From Leptolinea sp. UBA4782 (GTDB lineage Bacteria; Chloroflexota; Anaerolineae; Anaerolineales; Anaerolineaceae), in NCBI GenBank assembly GCA_002403095.1, contig DHHC01000040.1:1-64000 (forward strand): 64,000 nt of DNA, read 5' to 3'. How positions within the stretch are numbered: position 1 is the stretch's first letter; every line of letters begins with the position of its first letter. Shown in pieces: positions 26,978 to 35,016 of this stretch. A model generated the notes under the pieces. It searched no databases and was not told the DNA's origin. It saw only the letters and a list, made by a program, of their open reading frames with translations. A program made the position numbers and the translations under genes.

Positions 26978-28176
26978 TGTGCAATCAAGTTGATGATCTT
27001 ATCAGCTACTTCCTGTTTGCTCATTAAGGGGAGGGTTTGAGGTTCACCCTTACGGGGCAGCAGGATTACCCGGTTTGTATCGACTTCAAAACCAGCATTG
27101 GTTGCCAGGATATCGTTGGCAACAATCAGGTCCAGGTCTTTTGATTCCAGTTTTTTCTGCGCATTCTTGATCAAATCTTTACTTTCGGCTGCAAATCCAA
27201 CCAGGAATTTGGGAAACCCCGTTTGTTTTCGGATTGCTGAAACTTTCTTCAAAATATCAATAGTTGGTTGAAGGGTGAGAGCAGGCATACCGGTTTCTTT
27301 TTTAATCTTCTGGTCCTGGACTTTCTCAGGTGTAAAATCTGCCACCGCTGCAGCCATGATCAAAACATGGGCATCACGGCTCTCGTGTTCCACCACTTTT
27401 AGCATGTCTGCTGCGCTTTCGACCGAGACTACTTTTACCCCGACCGGGGCAGGCAGGTCTGCTGTTGTCACCAGAGTGACATCTGCCCCTGCATCCAGAG
27501 CCGCCTGGGCAACAGCATATCCCTGCTTGCCAGAGGAACGGTTGGTGATAAAGCGGACCGGATCAATAGCTTCTCGGGTGCCGCCTGCAGTTACTAATAT
27601 TTTCTTGCCTTGCAGATTGCCTTTCCGGCTGAAATGGTATCGGATATGGCCGAGGATATCGAGCGGCTCAACCATCCTGCCAGGTCCCGTCAGACCAGAT
27701 GCCAGGTGACCTTCAGCCGGGCCGATCACGATTGCTCCGCGTTCCTTTAATATGCGCAAGTTTTCTTGTGTTGCAGGGTGAGCGAACATGCCGCCATCCA
27801 TTGCTGGTGCAATCATGAGCGGGCAATGGGAGGCCAGCACTGCTACTGTCAGCAAATTGTTTGCCATACCATACGCAAGGCTGGCAATCGTGTTGGCAGA
27901 TGCGGGGGCAATCACCACCAAGTCAGCGGCGCGACCCAGTTCAATGTGAACTACATGGCCTTCGCCGCCCCATAAATCTGCTTCAACAAAAGCCTTCCTG
28001 CCGGTAACTGATTGGAACGTAAGCGGAGGAATGAAGCTGCACCCTTTTTCTGTCAGGACTACATCCACTTTTGCGCCTGCCTGAGTAAGCTTTGATGCGA
28101 GGTCAGCAGCCTTGTAACTGGCAATAGAGCCTGTTACTCCTAGCAATATTGTCTTTCCTGCAATTGGATTGTTCAT
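26968..28176 (-). CDS. coaBC: Bifunctional phosphopantothenoylcysteine decarboxylase / phosphopantothenate--cysteine ligase
   Basis: 402 residues, normal for Dfp/CoaBC. The N-terminal flavoprotein half (about 1-185) decarboxylates 4'-phosphopantothenoylcysteine. The C-terminal half (about 190-402) makes it from phosphopantothenate and cysteine using CTP. Motifs are LLGVTGSIASYKAADL, APASANTIASLAYGMANNLL and GGTREAIDPVRFITNRSSGKQG, with the CoaB ligase signature KIKKE. In the decarboxylase half the segment usually written PAMNxxM reads PAMDGGM, and the usual ACGxxGxGRM reads ASGLTGPGRM. The E. coli catalytic Asn and Cys are therefore replaced by Asp and Ser. The adjacent coaX supplies the preceding pathway step. 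Confidence 0.94.
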   Translation of the reverse strand: MNNPIAGKTILLGVTGSIASYKAADLASKLTQAGAKVDVVLTEKGCSFIPPLTFQSVTGRKAFVEADLWGGEGHVVHIELGRAADLVVIAPASANTIASLAYGMANNLLTVAVLASHCPLMIAPAMDGGMFAHPATQENLRILKERGAIVIGPAEGHLASGLTGPGRMVEPLDILGHIRYHFSRKGNLQGKKILVTAGGTREAIDPVRFITNRSSGKQGYAVAQAALDAGADVTLVTTADLPAPVGVKVVSVESAADMLKVVEHESRDAHVLIMAAAVADFTPEKVQDQKIKKETGMPALTLQPTIDILKKVSAIRKQTGFPKFLVGFAAESKDLIKNAQKKLESKDLDLIVANDILATNAGFEVDTNRVILLPRKGEPQTLPLMSKQEVADKIINLIAQWD

Positions 28177-28185
28177 TTTAAATTC

Positions 28186-28953
28186 CTACTTGCGGTTGTT
28201 TTCCCAGAGGATGCGCAGACCATCCAGTGTCAGCCAGGGCGCCCTGATTTCAATCACAGGAACGTGGGGTGCGATCAAATCAACCAGCCCGCCCGTTGCA
28301 ATCACCCGGGTTTCTTTGCCCATCTCATTCTTAAATCTTTCCACCATACCGCTCACCATGCTGGCATAACCAAGAACCAGCCCGGATTGCATAGCAAGCG
28401 TGGTATTCCTGCCGATTACCTTTTCGGGGGCTTTTAATTCAACCCGGGATAATTTGGCGGTATGCGCATAGAGCGCTTCTGAGGTAAGCCCCAGGCCGGC
28501 AGTGATGGCTCCACCAAGGTAGACGCCTTCTTTGGTAAGTGCATTAAAGGTTGTGGCGGTCCCAAAATCGATGATGCAGGCAGGTCCACCGTAATAGGTT
28601 TGCACCGCCACCGCATCAGCGATACGGTCCGCACCAACTGCATAAGGGTCTTCATATTCAATAGTTATCCCCAGTTTGAGGTCCGGTGATATGATCAACG
28701 GATCTTCACTGAGGTAGCGCAGGCAAGCTTCTACCATGCGGCTGGTGAGGGGCGGTACGACTGAGGAAAGCACTACCCCGTCCAGCTGGTGCTGCTCAAT
28801 GTGGGAGTGTTCCAGCAGGCTGGATAACTGCAGCCCGTATTCATCCGGCATGCGGGATGCATCCGTGGATAAGCGCCAGTGCGGCCCAAGTTCTGCGCCA
28901 TCATACAAACCGATTGTCAGGTTGGTATTTCCCAGGTCAATTGCGAGCAGCAT
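28186..28953 (-). CDS. coaX: Type III pantothenate kinase
   Basis: 255 residues, the standard CoaX length. It phosphorylates pantothenate with ATP in the first step of coenzyme A synthesis. It is insensitive to CoA feedback in characterised relatives and uses a monovalent cation. Visible motifs: LLAIDLGNTNLTIGLYDG (phosphate loop, residues 2-19), YGVDR-like YAVGADRIADA, IDFGTATTFNAL with the catalytic-site aspartate, GGAITAGL and ATGGLVDL. It starts three bases after the preceding methyltransferase gene stops and lies nine bases before coaBC, so the two CoA genes are in one transcript with the methionine genes. Confidence 0.95.
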   Translation of the reverse strand: MLLAIDLGNTNLTIGLYDGAELGPHWRLSTDASRMPDEYGLQLSSLLEHSHIEQHQLDGVVLSSVVPPLTSRMVEACLRYLSEDPLIISPDLKLGITIEYEDPYAVGADRIADAVAVQTYYGGPACIIDFGTATTFNALTKEGVYLGGAITAGLGLTSEALYAHTAKLSRVELKAPEKVIGRNTTLAMQSGLVLGYASMVSGMVERFKNEMGKETRVIATGGLVDLIAPHVPVIEIRAPWLTLDGLRILWENNRK

Positions 28954-28956
28954 AAG

Positions 28957-30819
28957 TTATCCTTTGCTTACAGCTTCTATTATCTCAGCTGCAGAATCGT
29001 ACCGGCTAAAGGCAGGCATCAAATAAACCCCACCGATCAAAGGCCGGATTTGCTGGATTAATTCTACTGCAATTTGAATGCCTGTTTGTGCGCTGTTTTC
29101 GCCGCTTTGTTGCATCCTTTCCCGGATGAAATCAGGTATGTCGATGCCTGGCACCTCATGGTGCAAGAACTCAGCATGACGGTAATTGACAAGGGGCAGG
29201 ACACCTGCCAGGAGGGGTACAGGGAATTCTCCAATAAGCACATTATAGTGATCCAGGAAGGTATGCAGCAGCGCCGGATCGAAAATCGGCTGTGTCATAC
29301 AAAAATCAGCGCCGGCTTTAAGCTTTCTTTCCAGGTTTTTGACTTCATCTTCGAAATTGGCCGGGTTCAGGTTCAATGCACAGCCAACGAAGAATGTGGT
29401 TGGCTGCCCGATATCTGTGCCGGCATGGTCGATGCCAATGTTGAAGTGCTGCTTGATCATTTTGATCAGGCCGGATGGCACCAGGTCATAATTATCCATT
29501 GCGTCGGGATAATCACCAATGGCAGTCGGGTCGCCCATAATCACGAAGACATTCCTGACACCCAGAGCATGGGCTGCAAGCAGGTCGCCTTGAACCCGCA
29601 GCAAGTTGCGGCCGCGGGTTGGGAAGTGCAGTACCGTCTCGATGCCTACCTGTTTCTGGATCAGGGCGCAAACTGCCCAGGGACTCATGCGCATTCGTGC
29701 CATCGGGCTGTCGGCGACATTGATGACATCTGCGCCTGCTTCTGCCAGCAGGCTGGCACCTGCTATCAGTTTATTGGTGGTTAATCCCCTGGGCGGATCC
29801 ATTTCAACTGCGACCACGAACTCCTTGCGTGCCAACTTCTGGGCCAGCTGGGTGGGCATTAGTGCAGGCTCAGATTCTTCCACTTCGATGACCGTCTGGG
29901 TCAATCCATTCTTGTAATCCTGAATATCCGCTGAATCGATCGCCTTACGCATCACGGAGATGTGTTCTGGTGTGGTACCGCAGCAGCCCCCAATTACCCT
30001 GGCGCCGGCTTCCCAGAAGGCAAGCGCATAATCGCTGAAATAATCCGGTGAAGCCGGATACATGATCCTGCCGCTCATCTGTTCTGGCCAGCCGGCATTC
30101 GGCATGGCTGAAAACCGGCCATCCGGGACTGCCTGGTGCATTTGCTTCAAAACCCGCAATATCTGGGAGGGACCGCCGGAGCAGTTGACACCGATGATGT
30201 CTGCCCCGTATTCCTTTAATTTCCGGGCAACCTTTGCAGGAGAATCACCCAGCAGAGTACGGTCATCACGGGTATATGTCATTGAAGCAATGATAGGAAT
30301 CTGGGGATCGAGGTCGCGGCAAGCATGGATTGCTTCGCGTATCTCGTACAGATCGGTCATGGTTTCGATTATTACCAGGTCTACCATTGCATCTAAAAGC
30401 GCTGAGATTTGCTCTTTAAACGCCTGGTAGGCTTCTTCGGGCTGCACCCTGCCGAAAGGTGCCAGGCGGACCCCCAAAGGTCCTACATCACCTGCAACCA
30501 GCACATCCGCAAAGGATGCCAGGATGACACGCCTGGCAAGTTCAACTCCAGCATAGTTGATCTCTGAAACTTTATTTTCCAAGCCAAAATGGGCTAATTT
30601 GAACCGGTTTGCCCCGTATGTATTCGTTTGAATTATCTGCGAGCCAGCTTCTATGTATTCGCGGTGTACATCAGCCACAAGGGCAGGCCTGGTGAGGTTG
30701 AGGTTGTCAAAGCAGTCTTCAAAACTGATATTGCGTTGGTTAAGAACGGTACCCATTGCCCCATCTGACAGCAAGGGACGCCTGGTTTCCAAGAGCTCTA
30801 AAAATCGATTTGTTTGCAT
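28957..30819 (-). CDS. Bifunctional homocysteine S-methyltransferase / 5,10-methylenetetrahydrofolate reductase
   Basis: 620 residues fusing two activities, as in Bacillus YitJ. The N-terminal homocysteine methyltransferase domain (about 1-300) has the zinc ligands Cys213 (GVNCSG) and Cys279-Cys280 (GGCCGTTPEH). The C-terminal MTHFR domain (about 325-620) is an FAD-binding barrel with AVEMDPPRGL, INVADSPMARMRMS, VFVIMGDPTA and TFFVGCALNLNP segments. The reductase makes 5-methyl-THF, the methyl donor used by MetH. The methyltransferase half lacks the pterin and B12 domains of MetH, so it must take methyl groups from another donor or hand homocysteine chemistry to MetH. It lies 11 bases after metH under the same S-box riboswitch. 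Confidence 0.93.
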   Translation of the reverse strand: MQTNRFLELLETRRPLLSDGAMGTVLNQRNISFEDCFDNLNLTRPALVADVHREYIEAGSQIIQTNTYGANRFKLAHFGLENKVSEINYAGVELARRVILASFADVLVAGDVGPLGVRLAPFGRVQPEEAYQAFKEQISALLDAMVDLVIIETMTDLYEIREAIHACRDLDPQIPIIASMTYTRDDRTLLGDSPAKVARKLKEYGADIIGVNCSGGPSQILRVLKQMHQAVPDGRFSAMPNAGWPEQMSGRIMYPASPDYFSDYALAFWEAGARVIGGCCGTTPEHISVMRKAIDSADIQDYKNGLTQTVIEVEESEPALMPTQLAQKLARKEFVVAVEMDPPRGLTTNKLIAGASLLAEAGADVINVADSPMARMRMSPWAVCALIQKQVGIETVLHFPTRGRNLLRVQGDLLAAHALGVRNVFVIMGDPTAIGDYPDAMDNYDLVPSGLIKMIKQHFNIGIDHAGTDIGQPTTFFVGCALNLNPANFEDEVKNLERKLKAGADFCMTQPIFDPALLHTFLDHYNVLIGEFPVPLLAGVLPLVNYRHAEFLHHEVPGIDIPDFIRERMQQSGENSAQTGIQIAVELIQQIRPLIGGVYLMPAFSRYDSAAEIIEAVSKG

Positions 30820-30830
30820 TATGACCTGCC

Positions 30831-33800
30831 TTATAATCTGGTTAGCTGGTCGATCCGGCTTTCACCGATATTGAAGTATTTTGCAGCCGGGTGATGCACG
30901 ATGATGGCAGCTGTGGATTGTTCCGGTATCAGCTGGTATGCGGGTGAAAGCTGCATTCCCAGTTCGGCTTCAACCGGCAAGAGATAAAACACCTTCCGGT
31001 GGTCAGACAACTCCGGAATAGCCGGGTAGCCCCAGGAATACCTTTTTCCCTGTTCAGGCTGCAATCCCATTTCGCGGCGGATGTGCTGATGCAGGTAATC
31101 TGCTGTTGCCTCTGCCATCTGCACTGCCAGCCCGTGAGTGAAATAGGCTTCGGTGTACCGGTTTTGTGACTGGAGCTGGTCAAAAATCTCAGTTGCTTTC
31201 AATCCAACGGTAACCACTTGCAGGGCTACTACATCTATTACCCCTGATTCGACCGGGGAGAAGTAATCAGACAGGCTGAGGTGTTCCTCAGCCTCCTGGC
31301 GTGGAAAACTCAGGCGGGTCACTTCCCGGAGCGACCCTTCCAGGTAACTTTCAGGGTCATAGATGATCAATTCGTTGAGGGTAGATTGTGCCGGCCAGTA
31401 TCCATACATCCCTTGCGGGAACAGCCAGGGATCGTTCAGGGCATCCCTGCGCATCGCATCAAGGCGGGTATCATACTCTGCTTTCAGTTTTTTCCAGGCA
31501 GCGCCGTGGGTGTTCTTTGCGCCCCATGATAACCGGTAAAGTTCATTGATAGCCAGGTGTTGAAAAACCGCATCTAATGGCATGGATTTCACCAATTTGG
31601 GACCCCAATGGGGCGGTTTGGGGATGAATTCTGCCCTGGCAACTGTGGAACGGGTTTCTTTGCTGGTGACAACCCCGTCATTTTTCTGCACCTGGTTGAG
31701 CTCATACTCAGCCTCGCGTAACATCTTCTCATACAGAGCTGGTTTCTTTTCAACGCTGGTCAGAGAATCCATCACCGAGAGGCCTTCAAATGCATCCTTA
31801 CAGTAGAAAACACCAGGCTCGTAAAAGGTCCCTTCTTCTGTCTGCAAGATGCGCCTCCCAAAGCGGGGGTTGATAGCTGCGCCGCCGATCAGCACAGGGA
31901 AACCCAGGTTGCGCCGCTGCAGTTCATTCACGATAAGCGGCATTTGCCTGCTGGTTGAAACGAGTAATGCGCTCAGGCCGATGGCTGTTGCCTGGTGTTC
32001 CACGGCTTTAGTGATGATGGTCTCTGCCGGAACCTGTTTCCCGAGGTCGACTACATCATATCCATTGTTGCTTAAGATGGTTTTAACCAGGTTCTTGCCG
32101 ATATCATGGACATCCCCATACACAGTAGCCAGAACCATGGTTCCTTTACTGGTGCCTTCTTTCTTTTCGAGGTACTTTTCAAGGTGGCTAACTGATTTCT
32201 TCATTACCTCTGCTGATTGAAGTACAAAAGGCAAGATGAGATATCCGCTGCCGAATTTGTCGCCCACCTCCTTCATGGCGGGCAGCAGAGTCTCATTCAG
32301 GATTGTGATGGCTATATCGTGTTTCCTGGAAGCTGGAACTGCAAATATGATCTCATCGATGGAAGCTTCGACTGGTTCTTTCAACCTGTGGAGAATGCAG
32401 TAATGCAGCCTTTCAGCTGGCAGCATGGCCGCGATCTCCTGCTGCAGGTTGGCGCCTTTCCCCTGGGTTGTCAGGGTGAAATTCTCAAAACGTTCGATCA
32501 GTTTTTGAAGTGCGTCCGGATCGCGGTTGAACAGCAAGTTTTCAGCAAGGTCCCGTTCTTGCGGGGCAATTTCCGCATAAGGTGTAATGTGGGCGGGATT
32601 GATGATCGCCATATCCAATCCAGCCTGCACGCAATGGTACAGCATTACACTATTCAGCACCGCACGAGCTGCAGGTTTCAGCCCAAATGAGACATTGCTT
32701 ACCCCAAGGGATGTCAGGACCCCCGGTAATTCAGATTTGATCAGCCGGATACCTTCCATTGTCTGGATGGCAGAATCGGCATATTCGGGGTCGCCTGTAG
32801 CCATGGTAAAGGTAAGGTCATCAAATACAAGGTCGCCGGGTTTCAGGTTAAATTCGTTGACAGCAATGTCATATATACGGTGGGCAATTTCCAGTTTGCG
32901 TGCAGCGGTTTTTGCCATACCCTGTTCATCTATCGTCAGGCAAATGACTGCTGCATTGTATGCTTTTGCAAGCGAAAACACTTTATCCAGTTTTTTCCGC
33001 CCGCTTTCAAGGTTGGTCGAGTTGATCAGGCACCTTCCTGGCGCTGCCTGCAGGGCTGATTCAAGTACGTCTGGCTCGGTGGTATCAATCACAAATGGCG
33101 CCCGGACGGATGGCGAAAGAAGCTTGACCAATCGGCGCATCATGTCAGCTTCATCAGTGCGTTCGGTCAATGCCACACACACATCCAGTCCATGTGCGCC
33201 GTCCTCCAGCTGGGACCTGGCAAGGTCGAGTGAACTTTCATAGTCTTCAACAAGCATCTGTTTCTTGAAGCGGGCGCTTCCCTGAGTATTCAGCCGTTCG
33301 CCGATCAGAAATGGCGCAGGTTCCTGCTGCATCGGAACAGCTTCCACTGCTGATGCGAGCATGGGCACCCGGTTTCCTGGCCTGGGATTCTGTGGCACCT
33401 CTTTCAACAGGTTTGCCAGCAGGCGGATGTGGTCCGGAGTGGTGCCGCAGCAGCCGCCGACAACGTTGATCTTAAATTCTGTAACAAATTCCAGCAATTC
33501 ACGGGCAAAAGGTTCAGGTAGCATCGGGTAAACCGCCTGACCGTCCACATTCATGGGCAGACCGGCATTGGGGATGCAGGATACCGGCAGGGTGGATTGA
33601 GCGCCAAGGTAACGGATTGGTTCGCGCATGAAATCCGGTCCCGTTGAACAATTCAAGCCGATTACATCTATCCCCATTCCTTCCAGGATGGCCTGAACGG
33701 CAGCAATGTCTGTGCCAAGCAGCATGCGCCCGGTGGTATCGAGGGTTACCTGGGCCTGGATGGGAACGATAATGCCGGTTTCTTCAAATGCCTGGTGAAT

Positions 33801-34352
33801 ACCCCGGATGGCTGCCTTGACTTCCAGGATATCCTGCGAGGTTTCGATGAGCAAAAGGTCGACACCGCCTTCCAGTAACCCCCGGGCTTGTTCCCTGAAC
33901 ACATCAGCCAGTTCAGAAAAGGTGACATTGGACAACTCCGGATCATTCATGGAAGGCAATTTTCCGGATGGGCCGATCGAACCAGCTACAAGGCGCGGTG
34001 ATTCGGGTGTGCTGAACTCAGATGCGGTTTTCTTTGCCAGGATGGCTGCTTCACGGTTGATCTCCAGCACCCGGCTGGAAAGGCCGTATTCTGCCAGGGT
34101 GATCCGGTTGGAACGGAAGGTACAGGTTTCGATTGCGTCAGCGCCAACCTCAAGGAATGAGCGATGCACAGTTTCTACAGCTTTGGGATAAGAAATCACG
34201 AGGTAGTCGTTACAACCAGCGGTTCTTTCACCTCCGAATTGCTCCGGTGTCAGATCCATTTTCTGCAGGCTGGTACCCATTGCTCCATCAAACAAGACTA
34301 CTTTCCTGGAAATAAGGTCAAGGTAACTGCGGTTGGTGAAGGTCTTTTCCAT
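30831..34352 (-). CDS. metH: Cobalamin-dependent methionine synthase
   Basis: 1173 residues with all four MetH modules. The homocysteine domain (about 1-320) has zinc ligands Cys235 (GLNCS) and Cys301-Cys302 (GGCCGTTPDH). The pterin-binding barrel (about 350-620) opens FLIGERLNTQGSARF. The helical cap and B12 domain (about 640-870) carry DVHDIGKN, with His749 as the lower cobalt ligand. The reactivation domain (about 900-1173) contains GYPAIPELSDHRKVF and AIIVHHPAAKYFNI. It transfers the methyl group of 5-methyl-THF to homocysteine through methylcobalamin. The ATG has AGGAAAAG upstream and is preceded by an S-box riboswitch and terminator, so it should be shut off when S-adenosylmethionine is plentiful. 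Confidence 0.97.
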   Translation of the reverse strand: MEKTFTNRSYLDLISRKVVLFDGAMGTSLQKMDLTPEQFGGERTAGCNDYLVISYPKAVETVHRSFLEVGADAIETCTFRSNRITLAEYGLSSRVLEINREAAILAKKTASEFSTPESPRLVAGSIGPSGKLPSMNDPELSNVTFSELADVFREQARGLLEGGVDLLLIETSQDILEVKAAIRGIHQAFEETGIIVPIQAQVTLDTTGRMLLGTDIAAVQAILEGMGIDVIGLNCSTGPDFMREPIRYLGAQSTLPVSCIPNAGLPMNVDGQAVYPMLPEPFARELLEFVTEFKINVVGGCCGTTPDHIRLLANLLKEVPQNPRPGNRVPMLASAVEAVPMQQEPAPFLIGERLNTQGSARFKKQMLVEDYESSLDLARSQLEDGAHGLDVCVALTERTDEADMMRRLVKLLSPSVRAPFVIDTTEPDVLESALQAAPGRCLINSTNLESGRKKLDKVFSLAKAYNAAVICLTIDEQGMAKTAARKLEIAHRIYDIAVNEFNLKPGDLVFDDLTFTMATGDPEYADSAIQTMEGIRLIKSELPGVLTSLGVSNVSFGLKPAARAVLNSVMLYHCVQAGLDMAIINPAHITPYAEIAPQERDLAENLLFNRDPDALQKLIERFENFTLTTQGKGANLQQEIAAMLPAERLHYCILHRLKEPVEASIDEIIFAVPASRKHDIAITILNETLLPAMKEVGDKFGSGYLILPFVLQSAEVMKKSVSHLEKYLEKKEGTSKGTMVLATVYGDVHDIGKNLVKTILSNNGYDVVDLGKQVPAETIITKAVEHQATAIGLSALLVSTSRQMPLIVNELQRRNLGFPVLIGGAAINPRFGRRILQTEEGTFYEPGVFYCKDAFEGLSVMDSLTSVEKKPALYEKMLREAEYELNQVQKNDGVVTSKETRSTVARAEFIPKPPHWGPKLVKSMPLDAVFQHLAINELYRLSWGAKNTHGAAWKKLKAEYDTRLDAMRRDALNDPWLFPQGMYGYWPAQSTLNELIIYDPESYLEGSLREVTRLSFPRQEAEEHLSLSDYFSPVESGVIDVVALQVVTVGLKATEIFDQLQSQNRYTEAYFTHGLAVQMAEATADYLHQHIRREMGLQPEQGKRYSWGYPAIPELSDHRKVFYLLPVEAELGMQLSPAYQLIPEQSTAAIIVHHPAAKYFNIGESRIDQLTRL

Positions 34353-34365
34353 AATCTTTTCCTGA

Positions 34366-34394
34366 TAAAAATAATCCCTCTGGAAATAGAGGGA
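34366..34394 (-). terminator. Riboswitch-controlled terminator before metH
   Basis: On the minus strand the stem TCCCTCT / AGAGGGA (34388-34394 with 34375-34381) encloses a six-base loop and is followed by ATTATTTTTATC. It lies between the SAM aptamer and the metH ribosome site, the expected position for a transcriptional-attenuation terminator. Confidence 0.85.
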
Positions 34395-34406
34395 CTTTAG
34401 GCTGCC

Positions 34407-34504
34407 CTCATCTTCCAGGAAAAACTCCTGCCGGAATTGGCACCTGCATTTTTTTGCGGTTGCCGAGGTTTCACAGGGCCGGTCCCTCTACCTCTCTAGA
34501 TGAG
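34407..34504 (-). promoter_or_regulatory. S-box (SAM-I) riboswitch aptamer
   Basis: Read on the minus strand, the P1 arms CTCATCT (34504-34498) and AGATGAG (34413-34407) close a 98-base aptamer. Inside are the S-box landmarks: AGAGAGG-type 5' segment, GAGGGACCGGCCC, GTGAAACC, CGGCAACC, AGGTGCCAATTCC and the final stem. An intrinsic terminator follows. SAM binding stabilises P1 and allows termination, which lowers expression of metH and everything downstream. Confidence 0.95.
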
Positions 34505-34550
34505 CTTATGCAGGAGATTTTATCATACTTGCATTAAGAAAGGAAATTCG

Positions 34551-34577
34551 CCCCACTTGAGGTTGCCTCATGTGGGG
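34551..34577. repeat. Near-perfect 27-base palindrome upstream of the selA operon
   Basis: Arms CCCCAC...GTGGGG with an inner TGAGG...CCTCA pair around a TTG centre. Only a T-T mismatch separates the two paired blocks. It lies between the divergent metH and selA operons and just upstream of a TATAGT -10-like element (34589-34594). It has no T tract, so an operator is likelier than a terminator. Confidence 0.55.
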
Positions 34578-34620
34578 TTGAGTTATGGTATAGTATTTTC
34601 AAACAAATCTGGAGGTAGGT

Positions 34621-35016
34621 GTGCCTTCTTTCAAGCGAATTGTAATAGCAGGAATTTTGATTTCCATTATCGGTTGGGCAGGTCTGGTCATGGTCATCCG
34701 ATTTGCATTACCCACTCTCGGTCCGAGGTGGCTCTTTTTCTTCTTTATAACCCTTGCAATCAGCGGGCCGGCGCTGCCGCTGGTAGCTTTTCTTAACCTG
34801 CGGTTTCCATCCATCCCGCCGGCAGAAGCGAATGTGATAATCCGCCAGGCTGGATGGTGCGGAATCTATGCCGGGGTGCTGGCATGGCTGCAATTGGGAA
34901 GGCTCTTAACCAGCTTCCTTGCGATAGCAATTGCATTGGGTTTTATCCTGATCGAGACATTCATCCGCATCCGCGAACGCAGCCGCTGGCAGCCGAAGGA
35001 AGCTGATAATGCCTGA
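34621..35016 (+). CDS. Small four-helix membrane protein, unknown
   Basis: 131 residues from a GTG start with GGAGGTAG seven bases upstream. Four hydrophobic segments are evident, near residues 6-28, 36-60, 76-96 and 99-117, followed by a basic Arg-rich tail (IRIRERSRW). I recognise no family motif. It overlaps selA by eight bases and so is co-translated with it, but it is not a known selenium-pathway component. The short acidic/basic tail suggests the C terminus is cytoplasmic. Confidence 0.7.
   Translation: MPSFKRIVIAGILISIIGWAGLVMVIRFALPTLGPRWLFFFFITLAISGPALPLVAFLNLRFPSIPPAEANVIIRQAGWCGIYAGVLAWLQLGRLLTSFLAIAIALGFILIETFIRIRERSRWQPKEADNA

Noticed and set aside
34505..34550. Promoter of the metH operon
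   Set aside because: TATGAT and TAAAAT -10-like elements exist on the minus strand (34517-34527), but no -35 of good quality is at the right distance, so I do not list it.
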